A stretch of DNA of 6,466 bases from an uncultured Sutterella sp. (GTDB lineage: Bacteria; Pseudomonadota; Gammaproteobacteria; Burkholderiales; Burkholderiaceae_F), in the NCBI GenBank assembly GCA_900554375.1, contig USHK01000070.1, forward strand, positions 1 to 6,466. Reading direction: 5' to 3'. Under the pieces are notes generated by a model that was not told the DNA's origin, searched no databases, and saw nothing but the letters and a program-made list of their open reading frames with translations. This document shows positions 1 through 6,466 of the stretch, in pieces. The translations under genes were made by a program, and so were the position numbers. Each line of letters opens with the position of its first letter. Within the stretch, counting starts at the first letter, position 1.

Positions 1-42
1 CGTAAGGAGTCGTCGGCAGCGTCAGATGTGTATAAGAGACAG
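1..42 (+). other. Nextera adapter contamination (left contig end)
   Basis: This is not genomic DNA. Bases 10-42 match the Nextera Read 1 transposase adapter, made of a 14-base primer part (10-23) and the 19-base Tn5 mosaic end (24-42, AGATGTGTATAAGAGACAG). Bases 2-9 (GTAAGGAG) sit exactly where the i5 index belongs and match the Nextera index known as S505/N505. Base 1 fits the last base of the flow-cell adapter before the index. The genuine insert starts at 43. The same adapter occurs in reverse complement at the other end of the window. Confidence 0.97.
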
Positions 43-3003
43 TCCGATGAACGCCAAAGACGTCATAATAATCGGGCGGAAACGAAGTTCGCCTGCGTCA
101 ATAGCCGCACGCACTAAATCCATACCTTTATGACGCAGCTCAACCGCAAATTCCACAATCAAAATTGCGTTCTTCGCCGCTAAGCCGATCATCACCAGCA
201 TACCAATCTGGAAGTAAACGTCGTTTTCAAGACCGCGAGCCCATGTCGCCAACAGCGCGCCGATGACGCCGAACGGAACGGCCAAGATCACGGACCCCGG
301 AAGCGCCCAGCTTTCATACTGGGCTGCCAGCACCAGGAACACCAGCAGCAAACCAAAACCGAACACAATTGCGGAAGAAGATCCGGAACTTTGCTGTTCG
401 TAGCTGATACCGGTCCAGCCGTAGGTATACCCGGGAGGAAGTACTTCGGCAGCCACTTCTTCCAAAGCCTTCATACCTTGGCCGGAAGAGTACCCTGCTG
501 CAGCATTACCGATGACCTGGGCAGCCGGGAAACCGTTGTAGTGCGGTAAAGAGGTTGCGCCGTTCGTATACTCAGTCGTAATAACAGCGCTTAGCGGAAT
601 CATTTCTCCGTTATTGTTGCGAACATAAAGCTTATCAATGTCCTCCGGTTTTGCACGATATTTCGGTTCGGACTGCATAATCACGAACCAAACGCGTGAG
701 AACTGGCTAAACTGACTGGAAATTGCAGAACCAAACTGGCTTTGAAGCGTATTGAAAACGTCCGCCGTACTCAGCCCCAACAGTTGAGCCTTATCCCTGT
801 CAAAGTTAATTTTAAGCTGTTGGTTATTTGCGTTATAAGTACTGGTCAGACCGGTAAGTTCCGGACGCTGACGAGCTTTTTGCAAAAAGTTGTTGAGAAC
901 GTCTCCTAACTGCTGCGGCGTCCCGCTGCCGGTGTCCTGAATCCAAAATTCAAAACCGCCTGTCGTACCTAAGCCCGGAATCGCAGGGGGATTGATCGGA
1001 ACGACCAAAGCCTGCATCTGTGAGGCCATGCCGCGGTACTGCATCTGCTGCATGATCGCATCCGCACTCATTTCTTTAGCAGTTTTGGAATTCTTATAGC
1101 GCTCTTCAAACGGAGCCAAAGTCATGAAGAACGTACCGGCATTGGTCTTCATACCGCCGTCGAGCAGAGAAAAACCGCCGATCGAGTTCTTGGTTTCAAT
1201 GCCTTTGACCGGATCCAAAGCTTTTTCAATCGTATCCATAGCTTCCGTGGAGCGCTGTAAGCTGGCGGAGGAAGGAAGCATAATGGCTGCCAAAACATAA
1301 CCTTGGTCTTCACTCGGCACAAAACCCGTTGGGAGCACTCGGAACATCTGGAAGATAGCAACGCCCATTCCCGCGAACAAAATAATGACAAGCAAAGTTC
1401 TGCGGAACAAAGCACGTGTCCATTCCCCGTACTTAACCGTCAGGCGTCCGAACAATTGGTTGAAACGGAAGAAGAAGCCGTGAGTCTTCGGCTCTTCATG
1501 TGAAAGCCACGCGGCGCAAAGCGCAGGAGTCAGCGTTAAAGCGACAAAGCCAGAAATAGTAACGGAAATCGCAATCGTAATTGCGAACTGCTTATAGAGC
1601 ATGCCGGTCGTACCGCCCATAAAGGCTGCCGGTACGAACACACTGGCCAGGACCAGAACCGTTGCAATAATCGGCCCGGATACTTCCGACATCGCCAGAA
1701 TGGTCGCGTCTACCGGGTTCATGGCTTTTTCGGACATATTGCGTTCTACGTTTTCAACCACCACAATCGCATCGTCCACCACCAAACCGATCGCCAGCAC
1801 CAAACCGAACAAGGTCAGCAAGTTGATTGAAAAGCCGAGCGCCAGCATTCCGACGAAAGTACCTGTCAAAGCGACCACAATGGCGGTACAAGCGATAGCT
1901 GTGGATTTAAAGCTCTGCAAGAAGATGTAGATCACACCGATAACAAGAAGTACAGCTTCAAACAGTGTCTTAATAACTTCATCAATGGAAATCCGCACGA
2001 ACTCGGTGGTATCGATAGCAACTTTGTAATCCAACCCTTCCGGGAAATTGGCCTTAAGCTGTTCCAAGGTCTTTCGAACATTTTTGGCCACATCCAGCGC
2101 GTTGGCACCGGCTTGTTGATAAACCGCAATATAACTTGTCGGCAAACCGTTCATGTTGGAAGAGACATCGTAGCTTTGCGCTCCCAAATCGACACTCGCA
2201 ACATCCTTTAGACGAACGATGGCGCTTTGATCTTGATTGGAGCGGATGATGATATCTTCATATCCTTTCGGATCAACCGAGGGAGACGGAGCAATAACCG
2301 GGAAAGTCTGAATGGTTCCGGGGAGAGCCGGAGCCGCACCGATATTACCGGCAGCAAATCGTTTGTTCTGGTTCGCAACAGCGGAGTTGATATCAGAAGT
2401 CGTAATGCCCAAAGATGCCATGCGGTCGGGGTTCAGCCAAATACGCATGGCCTGGTTGGCGTTACCCATTACGGCAGACTGACCGGCGCCCTTAACACGC
2501 TTGATAGCGTCTACAACGTAAACATTGGCGTAATTATTAATGTAATCGCGGGTGTAGCGGTCGCCTTTGCCATAAATACCAATCAGCATCAGAATGGAAG
2601 AAGACCGCTTTTCTATTTGAAGGCCGTTTTGAATTACTTCACTTGGCAGGTACGGCTGGGCAATATTGACACGGTTTTGTACCTGCACCTGGGCAATATC
2701 CGGATCCGTTCCGATATCAAAGAAAACGGTCAGCATCATCGTGCCGGTCGATGACGAGGAGCTCGTCATGTAAATCATGTTGTCGACACCGTTTACCTGC
2801 GTTTCAATCGGAGCAGCTACCGTTTCAGCAACTGTCTTGGCGTCGGCACCCGGATACGTAGCCGTAACCATAATCTGCACAGGCGCCATGTTCGGATACT
2901 GCTCGATCGGCAGCTGGAACATGGAGATCAGACCGGAAATCACAATTACAAGCGATACGACAATGGCAAAAATCGGTCGCTTAATAAAGAAGTTCGAGAA
3001 CAT
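43..3003 (-). CDS. RND multidrug efflux pump, inner-membrane subunit (AcrB/MexB/HAE1 family), C-terminus missing
   Basis: Proton-driven inner-membrane transporter that captures drugs or other amphiphiles from the periplasm and passes them to an outer-membrane channel through an adaptor. There are 987 genuine residues, against about 1030-1050 for the family. The N-terminus MFSNFFIKRPIFA is typical, with TM1 at about 10-28. The porter domain follows (about 30-335), then TM2-6 (about 340-498) with the proton-relay pair D410/D411 in GLVVDDAIVVVENVE. The second porter half is about 560-870, then TM8-10 with the relay lysine K944 (LAAKNAILIVEF). The RPIIMTSLAFI motif at TM11 is the last conserved block. 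The last genuine codon is Gly987 at 45-43. The apparent extension LSLIHI and the stop at 24-22 are adapter sequence, so roughly 50-60 residues (rest of TM11, TM12, tail) are lost. The ATG follows a strong Shine-Dalgarno and lies 11 bp after the adaptor gene. Substrates cannot be deduced. Confidence 0.95.
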
Positions 3004-3007
3004 ACAG

Positions 3008-3014
3008 ACCTCCC
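3008..3014 (-). promoter_or_regulatory. Ribosome binding site of the RND pump gene
   Basis: On the minus strand GGGAGGT stands 4 bases before the ATG at 3003. It directly follows the TAA stop of the adaptor gene (3017-3015), giving TAAGGGAGGT. Ribosomes ending the adaptor reading frame stop on the pump's ribosome binding site, which suggests translational coupling and fixes the start codon. Confidence 0.85.
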
Positions 3015-4190
3015 TTACTTCTTAGCCTTGGCGTCAGCAGAAGGTTTCTGGTCCACTTCTTTGACAATCTTTACGGGAGCTTCGCTGGCCAATAACATCA
3101 TGCCTTCGGTTACAACCTTATCACCTTCTTCCAGGCCGTTCTTAATCAGCCAGTCGTTTCCGATCCAGCTGCCGACTTCGACAGGACGGAATTGAGCCTT
3201 ATTGTCCTTGGTTACAACCCAAACAAAATGGCCTTTGCTGCCTTCCTGCACTGCGATCTGAGGCACTACGATCGCGTTAACATATGTCGTCCCCTTCACG
3301 ATGGCGCGCACATACTGCTGAGGTCTTAACTGATTGTTCGGGTTTTCGAAGGAAGCACGAAGTTCAAATGTACCGGTATTCGGATTGAAGTTCGGAGACG
3401 AGAAAGTCACACGGCCATTAATCGGGTAAATTTCGCCACCGGCCAGTTCCAGCTGAACTTCGTAGTCATGATTTTCCGGACGCCGAAGAATACCCTCTTT
3501 GACTTCCTTATCGATCTTAGCTTCTTCATTTTCCGACATGGAGAACGTCACCCACATCGGAGACATCGTATAGACAGTCGCCAGATGAGCGTTGCTCATG
3601 TTGATGTAAGTGCCGTCTGTCTGCAACGCAGAACTGGCGTAGCCAGTCACCGGAGAAGTGATCGTGCAGTAGGAAAGATTAAGTTTGGCATTTTCCACCT
3701 GAGCCTTGGCATTGGACACCGCAGCTGCCGTAGTTTGGAAATCGCCGATTGCTTGGTCCAAATCGGTTTGGCTTAATGCTTTCAGCTTGGCCAGAGGACG
3801 AATACGATTCAAATTTCTTTTTGCAACTTCGTGGGCCGCAAGACTCGAATCCAAAGAGGCCTGTGCTTCGGAGAGCTGTACTTCGAACGGTTTCTTATCC
3901 ATTAGAAAAAGCACATCTCCGGCATTTACCATGCCGCCCTCAGTGTACTTTCTCGCATCCAAGAAACCGTTGACACGACTATAGATTTCAACCGCTCGGG
4001 AACTTTCGGTTTTAGCCACCCAGGTCATATCCGCAGGAACATCCTGTCGGGTCACTTGGACGACGGAGACGGGACTTGGTCCCCTACCGCCAGCTCCCTC
4101 TTTTCCCTTATCGCATCCGCTTAAAGCTAGAACTCCGCAAAGCACGGCGGCAGACAGCATTGAATATCGGCTGAAATGTTTGATTGTCAC
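3015..4190 (-). CDS. Efflux RND transporter periplasmic adaptor lipoprotein (AcrA/MexA family)
   Basis: Periplasmic bridge between the RND pump and a TolC-like outer-membrane channel; 391 residues, normal for the family. I take the GTG at 4190, not the in-frame GTG at 4211, because AAGAGGT lies 5 bases before it and nothing similar precedes 4211. The N-terminus then reads as a lipoprotein signal peptide (MTIKHFSRYS, hydrophobic to residue 25) with lipobox LSGC and acylated Cys26. Asp27 at +2 is the inner-membrane retention signal known from E. coli, as in AcrA. A lipoyl-like half domain is at about 68-102 and an alpha-hairpin at about 103-172. The hairpin tip carries R129, L133 and S140, with the spacing of AcrA's R128-L132-S139 channel-docking motif. 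The second lipoyl half (SPVTGYASSALQTDGTYI) is at 179-197. A beta-barrel (about 210-300, with NPNTGTFELRASF) and a membrane-proximal domain (about 305-375) follow. The tail is Lys/Ala-rich. It is the first gene of the operon. Confidence 0.95.
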   Translation of the reverse strand: MTIKHFSRYSMLSAAVLCGVLALSGCDKGKEGAGGRGPSPVSVVQVTRQDVPADMTWVAKTESSRAVEIYSRVNGFLDARKYTEGGMVNAGDVLFLMDKKPFEVQLSEAQASLDSSLAAHEVAKRNLNRIRPLAKLKALSQTDLDQAIGDFQTTAAAVSNAKAQVENAKLNLSYCTITSPVTGYASSALQTDGTYINMSNAHLATVYTMSPMWVTFSMSENEEAKIDKEVKEGILRRPENHDYEVQLELAGGEIYPINGRVTFSSPNFNPNTGTFELRASFENPNNQLRPQQYVRAIVKGTTYVNAIVVPQIAVQEGSKGHFVWVVTKDNKAQFRPVEVGSWIGNDWLIKNGLEEGDKVVTEGMMLLASEAPVKIVKEVDQKPSADAKAKK

Positions 4191-4195
4191 GTTGT

Positions 4196-4202
4196 ACCTC
4201 TT
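4196..4202 (-). promoter_or_regulatory. Ribosome binding site that decides the adaptor start
   Basis: Minus-strand AAGAGGT is 5 bases upstream of the GTG at 4190-4188. The upstream alternative GTG at 4211-4209 has no purine-rich match at the right distance, and starting there would add seven residues in front of the signal peptide. Confidence 0.75.
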
Positions 4203-4247
4203 TTCTAACACCCCGTATCGCTTAAAAAAGCTACAAAGCTAATTTTT

Positions 4248-4288
4248 GTAAGTACGGTAAGTAAATGTGTAACTAACTTTAGTAAGTA
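4248..4288. promoter_or_regulatory. Cluster of three GTAAGTA repeats with an imperfect dyad; possible operator of the efflux operon
   Basis: GTAAGTA (TACTTAC on the coding strand of the operon) occurs at 4248-4254, 4257-4263 and 4282-4288. The third copy overlaps an imperfect dyad, ACTAACT-TT-AGTAAGT at 4272-4287, with one mismatched pair. The cluster lies about 58-98 bp upstream of the adaptor start, where a promoter and repressor site would be expected. RND operons are commonly controlled by TetR-type repressors binding such dyads, but no regulator gene is visible here. I could not pick out a convincing -35/-10 pair for the operon on the minus strand. The operator role is inference. Confidence 0.4.
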
Positions 4289-4346
4289 TCCTAGTCAGAG
4301 GGCCTAGCGTGGCAGTCCATCGCTCATTTCAAGACTAAAGACAGGC

Positions 4347-4362
4347 TTGTTTCACGAAACAA
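4347..4362. repeat. Perfect 7-2-7 palindrome in the divergent intergenic region, parS-like
   Basis: TTGTTTC-AC-GAAACAA is a perfect inverted repeat with a 2-base centre. Its inner part, TGTTTCACGAAACA, equals the chromosomal parS consensus TGTTTCACGTGAAACA with two central bases removed, so the half-site spacing is wrong for a standard ParB site. It could be a regulator site; with a 2-base loop it is unlikely to act as an RNA hairpin. Confidence 0.45.
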
Positions 4363-4394
4363 CAATGGGAAAACCCGAGGATGAAAACCCCTAT

Positions 4395-4413
4395 GAAATT
4401 GTCTGACAATTTC
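4395..4413. promoter_or_regulatory. Perfect 19-bp palindrome, probable operator
   Basis: GAAATTGTC-T-GACAATTTC has two perfectly complementary 9-base arms around one central base. Such a dyad without a loop fits a dimeric DNA-binding regulator rather than a terminator. It covers the -35 hexamer (4403-4408) of the predicted rightward promoter, the position expected for a repressor. The minus strand of the same dyad holds TTGTCA, so a leftward promoter here is also conceivable, though I see no good matching -10. The regulator is unknown. Confidence 0.6.
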
Positions 4414-4432
4414 TGTGCTAACGAACTACAAT
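4403..4432 (+). promoter_or_regulatory. Predicted sigma-70-type promoter of the exported-protein gene
   Basis: The -35 box CTGACA (4403-4408, 5 of 6 to consensus) is followed by 18 bases and the -10 box TACAAT (4427-4432, 5 of 6). Transcription would begin near 4439-4441, leaving about 60 bases of untranslated leader before the ATG at 4499. The -35 box is embedded in the perfect palindrome at 4395-4413. Confidence 0.6.
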
Positions 4433-4438
4433 GGAATT

Positions 4439-4480
4439 GTTCGAAATAAAAATGACAAATTATTAGAACAAAGTTCGAAC
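4439..4480. repeat. Two GTTCGAA copies in the leader region
   Basis: GTTCGAA occurs at 4439-4445 and again at 4473-4480, where it is extended to the perfect palindrome GTTCGAAC. The second copy also overlaps GAAC-AAA-GTTC (4466-4476). They bracket the predicted transcription start and leader of the rightward gene. They may be further regulator sites; short AT-rich dyads like these can also arise by chance. Confidence 0.3.
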
Positions 4481-4487
4481 CATCGGC

Positions 4488-4493
4488 AAGGAG
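4488..4493 (+). promoter_or_regulatory. Ribosome binding site of the exported-protein gene
   Basis: AAGGAG stands 5 bases before the ATG at 4499. It decides the start: the frame is open further upstream to a GTG at 4415, but that codon lies upstream of the predicted transcription start, has no ribosome binding site, and would bury the signal peptide. Confidence 0.8.
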
Positions 4494-4498
4494 CTGAT

Positions 4499-5119
4499 AT
4501 GACAAAACTCAAAGTATTCTCTCTGCTGCCGGCTCTTCTACTCGCCTCGATTGTTCAAGCCTGGGAAGCGCCCGAGATCCGGGAACTCTCTTCGGCCGAA
4601 ATTCAGCCAAAACACGAGTCTCTTCAACCTCACAAATCCCTCGTTTCTCAGTTGGATCCGACGTTCGGAATCCGTGCATTGGCGCTTAGCGCGATCTTTT
4701 TATCCTTTCCGCGGACCGCTTCCGCTTCTCCTCTAGCACCCGGAATCTCTGCGGGAGAAAGAAATCCTTCTTCTGCCCGACGACTGCCATTACCCAATAC
4801 CGTTGCAAAAACCCAGCAATTTTTGAGACGTCCCGCTCGGATCATGACTCCTCTTGAGGTTGTTCGTATGGCCGGAGAAGAATCCCCAGACTGGAAAGAA
4901 GTGGTACGCGAAGGCTGTATCCTCCACGGGAAACTGAGTGAGGTTTCTGAGAATTATCTCAAGGTGGACGAGACGCTGATCTTTCTATTGAACATGAGAT
5001 ATACCCGTCACTTCCAGGTCGGAAGTGAAGTCATGCTCAGGATCAAAGAAGTCTCCGTAGACCGGAAAGCGATTTACGCGATTATGGTTCCCTCGGAAGC
5101 GGCTTCTCACGGCTTTTAA
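4499..5119 (+). CDS. Exported protein of unrecognised family with a C-terminal S1/OB-fold-like segment
   Basis: I do not recognise this 206-residue protein as a whole. The start has a good ribosome binding site and gives a classic Sec signal peptide: MTKLK, a hydrophobic run at about 6-19, and a likely cut after VQA (residue 21). A second signal-like stretch follows at about 57-77 (hydrophobic ALALSAIFLSF, then ASA), which could be a membrane segment or a second cleavage site. A Pro/Ser/Arg-rich, probably flexible linker is at about 78-115. Residues about 137-196 resemble an S1-type OB-fold: EGCILHGKLSEV at the start, then FQVGSEVMLRIKEVSVDRKAI at the end, matching the EG-x-G-x-V and VGdeV-x-V-x-vD-x-I pattern of S1 domains, but with a shortened middle. 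S1 domains usually bind RNA in the cytoplasm, so an exported one would be odd; the similarity is by eye only. It is divergent from the efflux operon and has its own promoter. Confidence 0.8.
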   Translation: MTKLKVFSLLPALLLASIVQAWEAPEIRELSSAEIQPKHESLQPHKSLVSQLDPTFGIRALALSAIFLSFPRTASASPLAPGISAGERNPSSARRLPLPNTVAKTQQFLRRPARIMTPLEVVRMAGEESPDWKEVVREGCILHGKLSEVSENYLKVDETLIFLLNMRYTRHFQVGSEVMLRIKEVSVDRKAIYAIMVPSEAASHGF

Positions 5120-5239
5120 GGTCCTATCCTTATTCAGATTCGGTATCATTTTTTTGATCAGCCAAACTAGACCAGGGACCTCCGTGCGCTGCGATGGCGG
5201 ATCATGTCAGCTACAGAATCGATTAAGAGTTTGTGTCTG
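5120..5239. other. Short intergenic gap without a clear terminator or promoter
   Basis: I see no convincing intrinsic terminator after the stop at 5119: AAGG/CCTT (5118-5131) is a four-pair stem with no T-run, and the T7 run at 5149-5155 has no stable GC stem before it. No clear -35/-10 pair precedes the ATPase gene, so it may be read from the upstream promoter. TGATCAGCC (5155-5163) and GGCGGATCA (5196-5204) are near-complementary (8 of 9) and could pair across 32 bases, covering the alternative ATG at 5204. Confidence 0.4.
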
Positions 5240-6435
5240 ATGAATTCAACCTCATTTTCCTGCTTGCCCTTGGGAGTTTCAGATTTTCCTAAACTTCGCG
5301 AGACAGGCAAGATTTACGTTGACAAGACAGAACTGATTTATAAACTTGCCTCCAAGCGAGGTGGGTTTCTATTCACAAGACCAAGGAGATTTGGAAAATC
5401 TCTTCTCATCTCTACGTTTGAGTCTTTATTCAAGAACGGTTCCAGCGACTTTTCCGGTTTATCCATCGAAAAGAAGTGGACAGACAAAACCTACCAAGTC
5501 ATTCGGCTTGACTTCTCTAATATCAAAGACTTTTCCTCCGAAGAGGAATTCCTGTCTCTCTTCAACGAATATCTATTCCTTTCCACGAGTAGGTGTGAAA
5601 TCACTGTCGATGAGGCGACTCCTGCCAACGGTCTTACTTCTTTCTTTGAATGGTTAAGCAAACAGCACGAAGATTCAATTGTCGTTTTGATCGATGAATA
5701 TGACGCTCCTCTAACTGCTTGTATGGAGAACCTTAAGTTCTTCAATTTCGTTCAAAAGATCCTTTCAGACTTTTTTGAAAAGCTTCATCGCTGCAGGCAA
5801 ATCTTTCGGTTTCTTTTCATCACCGGCATTGTTCGTTTCAATCCTCAACACTTGTTCTCTTCTTTCGAGCAGCTCACCGATATTTCTTTGTCGCCTGACT
5901 ACGGACAGCTGCTCGGATTTACGAAGAAAGAACTGCTCAAATTCCTTCCGGAAAATCTTCATAGTGCAACCAAAGAGTTGACGCTTCCGGCCTCTGAGCT
6001 GCTAGAAAAAATGGAAAAGGAGTTTGGTGGCTTCTGTTTCGAGGAAACCGCAAGCCATTTAGTGATGGCTCCTTGGTCTGTTCTCTCATTTTTAGCAGAA
6101 CCTGATCGTGGTTTCAGACCTTATTGGATCGAAAGCGGCGGCGGAATCAAAAATATTGCGCAATTTCTCATGTCTGACCCTAACCTTAACTCTGAACGGT
6201 TTGATGCGACGATAGCCATTGGCTTTGACGAATTACACCAACTGGTCCTGTCTCTAGCTGACCTCCTCACACGAGCCGGCTCTTTCACCTTGAAGAAGAT
6301 CCAAGGCCATATGGCAGAAATCTCCTATCCTAACGATGAAGTTAGACGAAGTTTCGCTCAGTTCTACACACTTCAGTTGCTCGGCAGAAGAACAGTTGAA
6401 CAAGTCGGCGCCGATAATATTGCTAACCTGCTTTC
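5240..6435 (+). CDS. AAA-ATPase-like protein (PD-(D/E)XK nuclease-associated family), C-terminus missing
   Basis: The N-terminal ATPase part matches the family known as AAA-ATPase_like (PF09820), usually joined to a C-terminal PDDEXK_9 nuclease (PF08011). The biological role of the family is unsettled. From the ATG at 5240 the signature blocks are LPLGVSDFPKL (9-19), YVDKTELIYKL (26-36), the P-loop RPRRFGKSL (48-55), Walker B VVLIDEYDAPL (148-158), TGIVRFN (195-201), LTDISLSPDYGQLLGFTKKEL (212-232) and APWSVLSFL (277-285). The usual YDGYxF motif appears as FGGFCF (262-267), a divergence. ISYPNDEVRRSF (361-372) marks the junction to the nuclease, whose catalytic part lies beyond the contig. 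There are 398 full genuine codons; the rest (CLLYTSDAAD) is translated adapter. The start is uncertain: ATG 5240 has AAGAG ten bases upstream, and in-frame ATG 5204 would add 12 residues with only GGCGG three bases before it. No frameshift is seen. Confidence 0.88.
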
Positions 6436-6466
6436 CTGTCTCTTATACACATCTGACGCTGCCGAC
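6436..6466 (-). other. Nextera adapter contamination (right contig end)
   Basis: These 31 bases are the reverse complement of the Nextera Read 1 adapter: mosaic end at 6436-6454, then the primer part. They are the exact reverse complement of 12-42. The genomic insert ends at 6435, inside a codon of the ATPase gene. Confidence 0.97.

Noticed and set aside
2227..2754. 175-residue plus-strand open frame opposite the pump gene
   Set aside because: It lies wholly inside the RND coding region on the other strand, has no ribosome binding site or recognisable domain, and is a shadow of a conserved gene.
4191..4290. A specific -35/-10 promoter for the efflux operon on the minus strand
   Set aside because: Several weak hexamers exist, such as TTACAA and TTTAAG, but none gives a good pair at 16-18 base spacing, so no single promoter is called.
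4369..4390. Direct repeat GAAAACCC (4369-4376 and 4383-4390)
   Set aside because: Two short copies 14 bases apart with no symmetry and no clear relation to a promoter; chance is enough to explain them.
4415..4498. N-terminal extension of 28 residues on the exported protein
   Set aside because: The GTG at 4415 has no ribosome binding site, lies upstream of the predicted transcription start, and would hide a clear signal peptide that begins at 4499.
5118..5155. Intrinsic terminator after the exported protein gene
   Set aside because: The only stem is four base pairs with no T-run behind it, and the T7 run further on has no GC-rich stem before it.
5346..5657. 103-residue plus-strand open frame within the ATPase gene
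   Set aside because: It overlaps the P-loop region of the ATPase in another frame; the ATPase frame carries all the conserved motifs.
12..6466. 31-bp perfect terminal inverted repeats (12-42 and 6436-6466), as in a transposon
   Set aside because: Both are sequencing adapter carrying the Tn5 mosaic end; there is no transposase gene and the contig ends coincide with them.

Overview
The window is a short assembled contig from a Gram-negative bacterium, probably a shotgun (likely metagenomic) assembly. Both ends are not biological: bases 1-42 and 6436-6466 are Illumina Nextera adapter, including the Tn5 mosaic end and, on the left, a readable i5 index. Genuine DNA therefore runs from 43 to 6435, and the genes at both edges are cut by the assembly rather than by mutation.

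Layout. On the minus strand, a periplasmic adaptor lipoprotein (4190 to 3015) is followed 11 bp later by an AcrB/MexB-type RND drug efflux pump (3003 to 43, C-terminus missing). A 308-bp divergent intergenic region (4191-4498) is rich in dyads: a TACTTAC-repeat cluster near the adaptor gene, a parS-like but shortened palindrome, and a perfect 19-bp palindrome overlapping the -35 box of a good sigma-70-type promoter that reads rightward. That promoter drives a 206-residue exported protein of unrecognised family (4499-5119) whose C-terminal part resembles an S1/OB-fold. After a 120-bp gap comes the start of an AAA-ATPase-like gene of the type usually fused to a PD-(D/E)XK nuclease (5240-6435), cut before its nuclease part.

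How the genes work together. The adaptor and RND pump form two parts of a tripartite efflux machine. The adaptor carries a lipobox with Asp at +2 and the R-L-S docking motif for a TolC-like outer-membrane channel. The channel gene and any dedicated TetR-type repressor are not in view; they may lie beyond the left edge. The exported protein shares the divergent control region with the pump, so co-regulation is possible but unproven. The ATPase looks unrelated to efflux.

Organism. The outer-membrane efflux system shows a diderm, probably proteobacterial, host. The mid-range base composition together with this ATPase family would fit a gut betaproteobacterium such as the Sutterellaceae, but this is a weak guess without a database search. 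I see no RNA genes, CRISPR array, insertion sequence or convincing intrinsic terminator. The most novel candidates are the exported S1-like protein and the palindromic control region in front of it.
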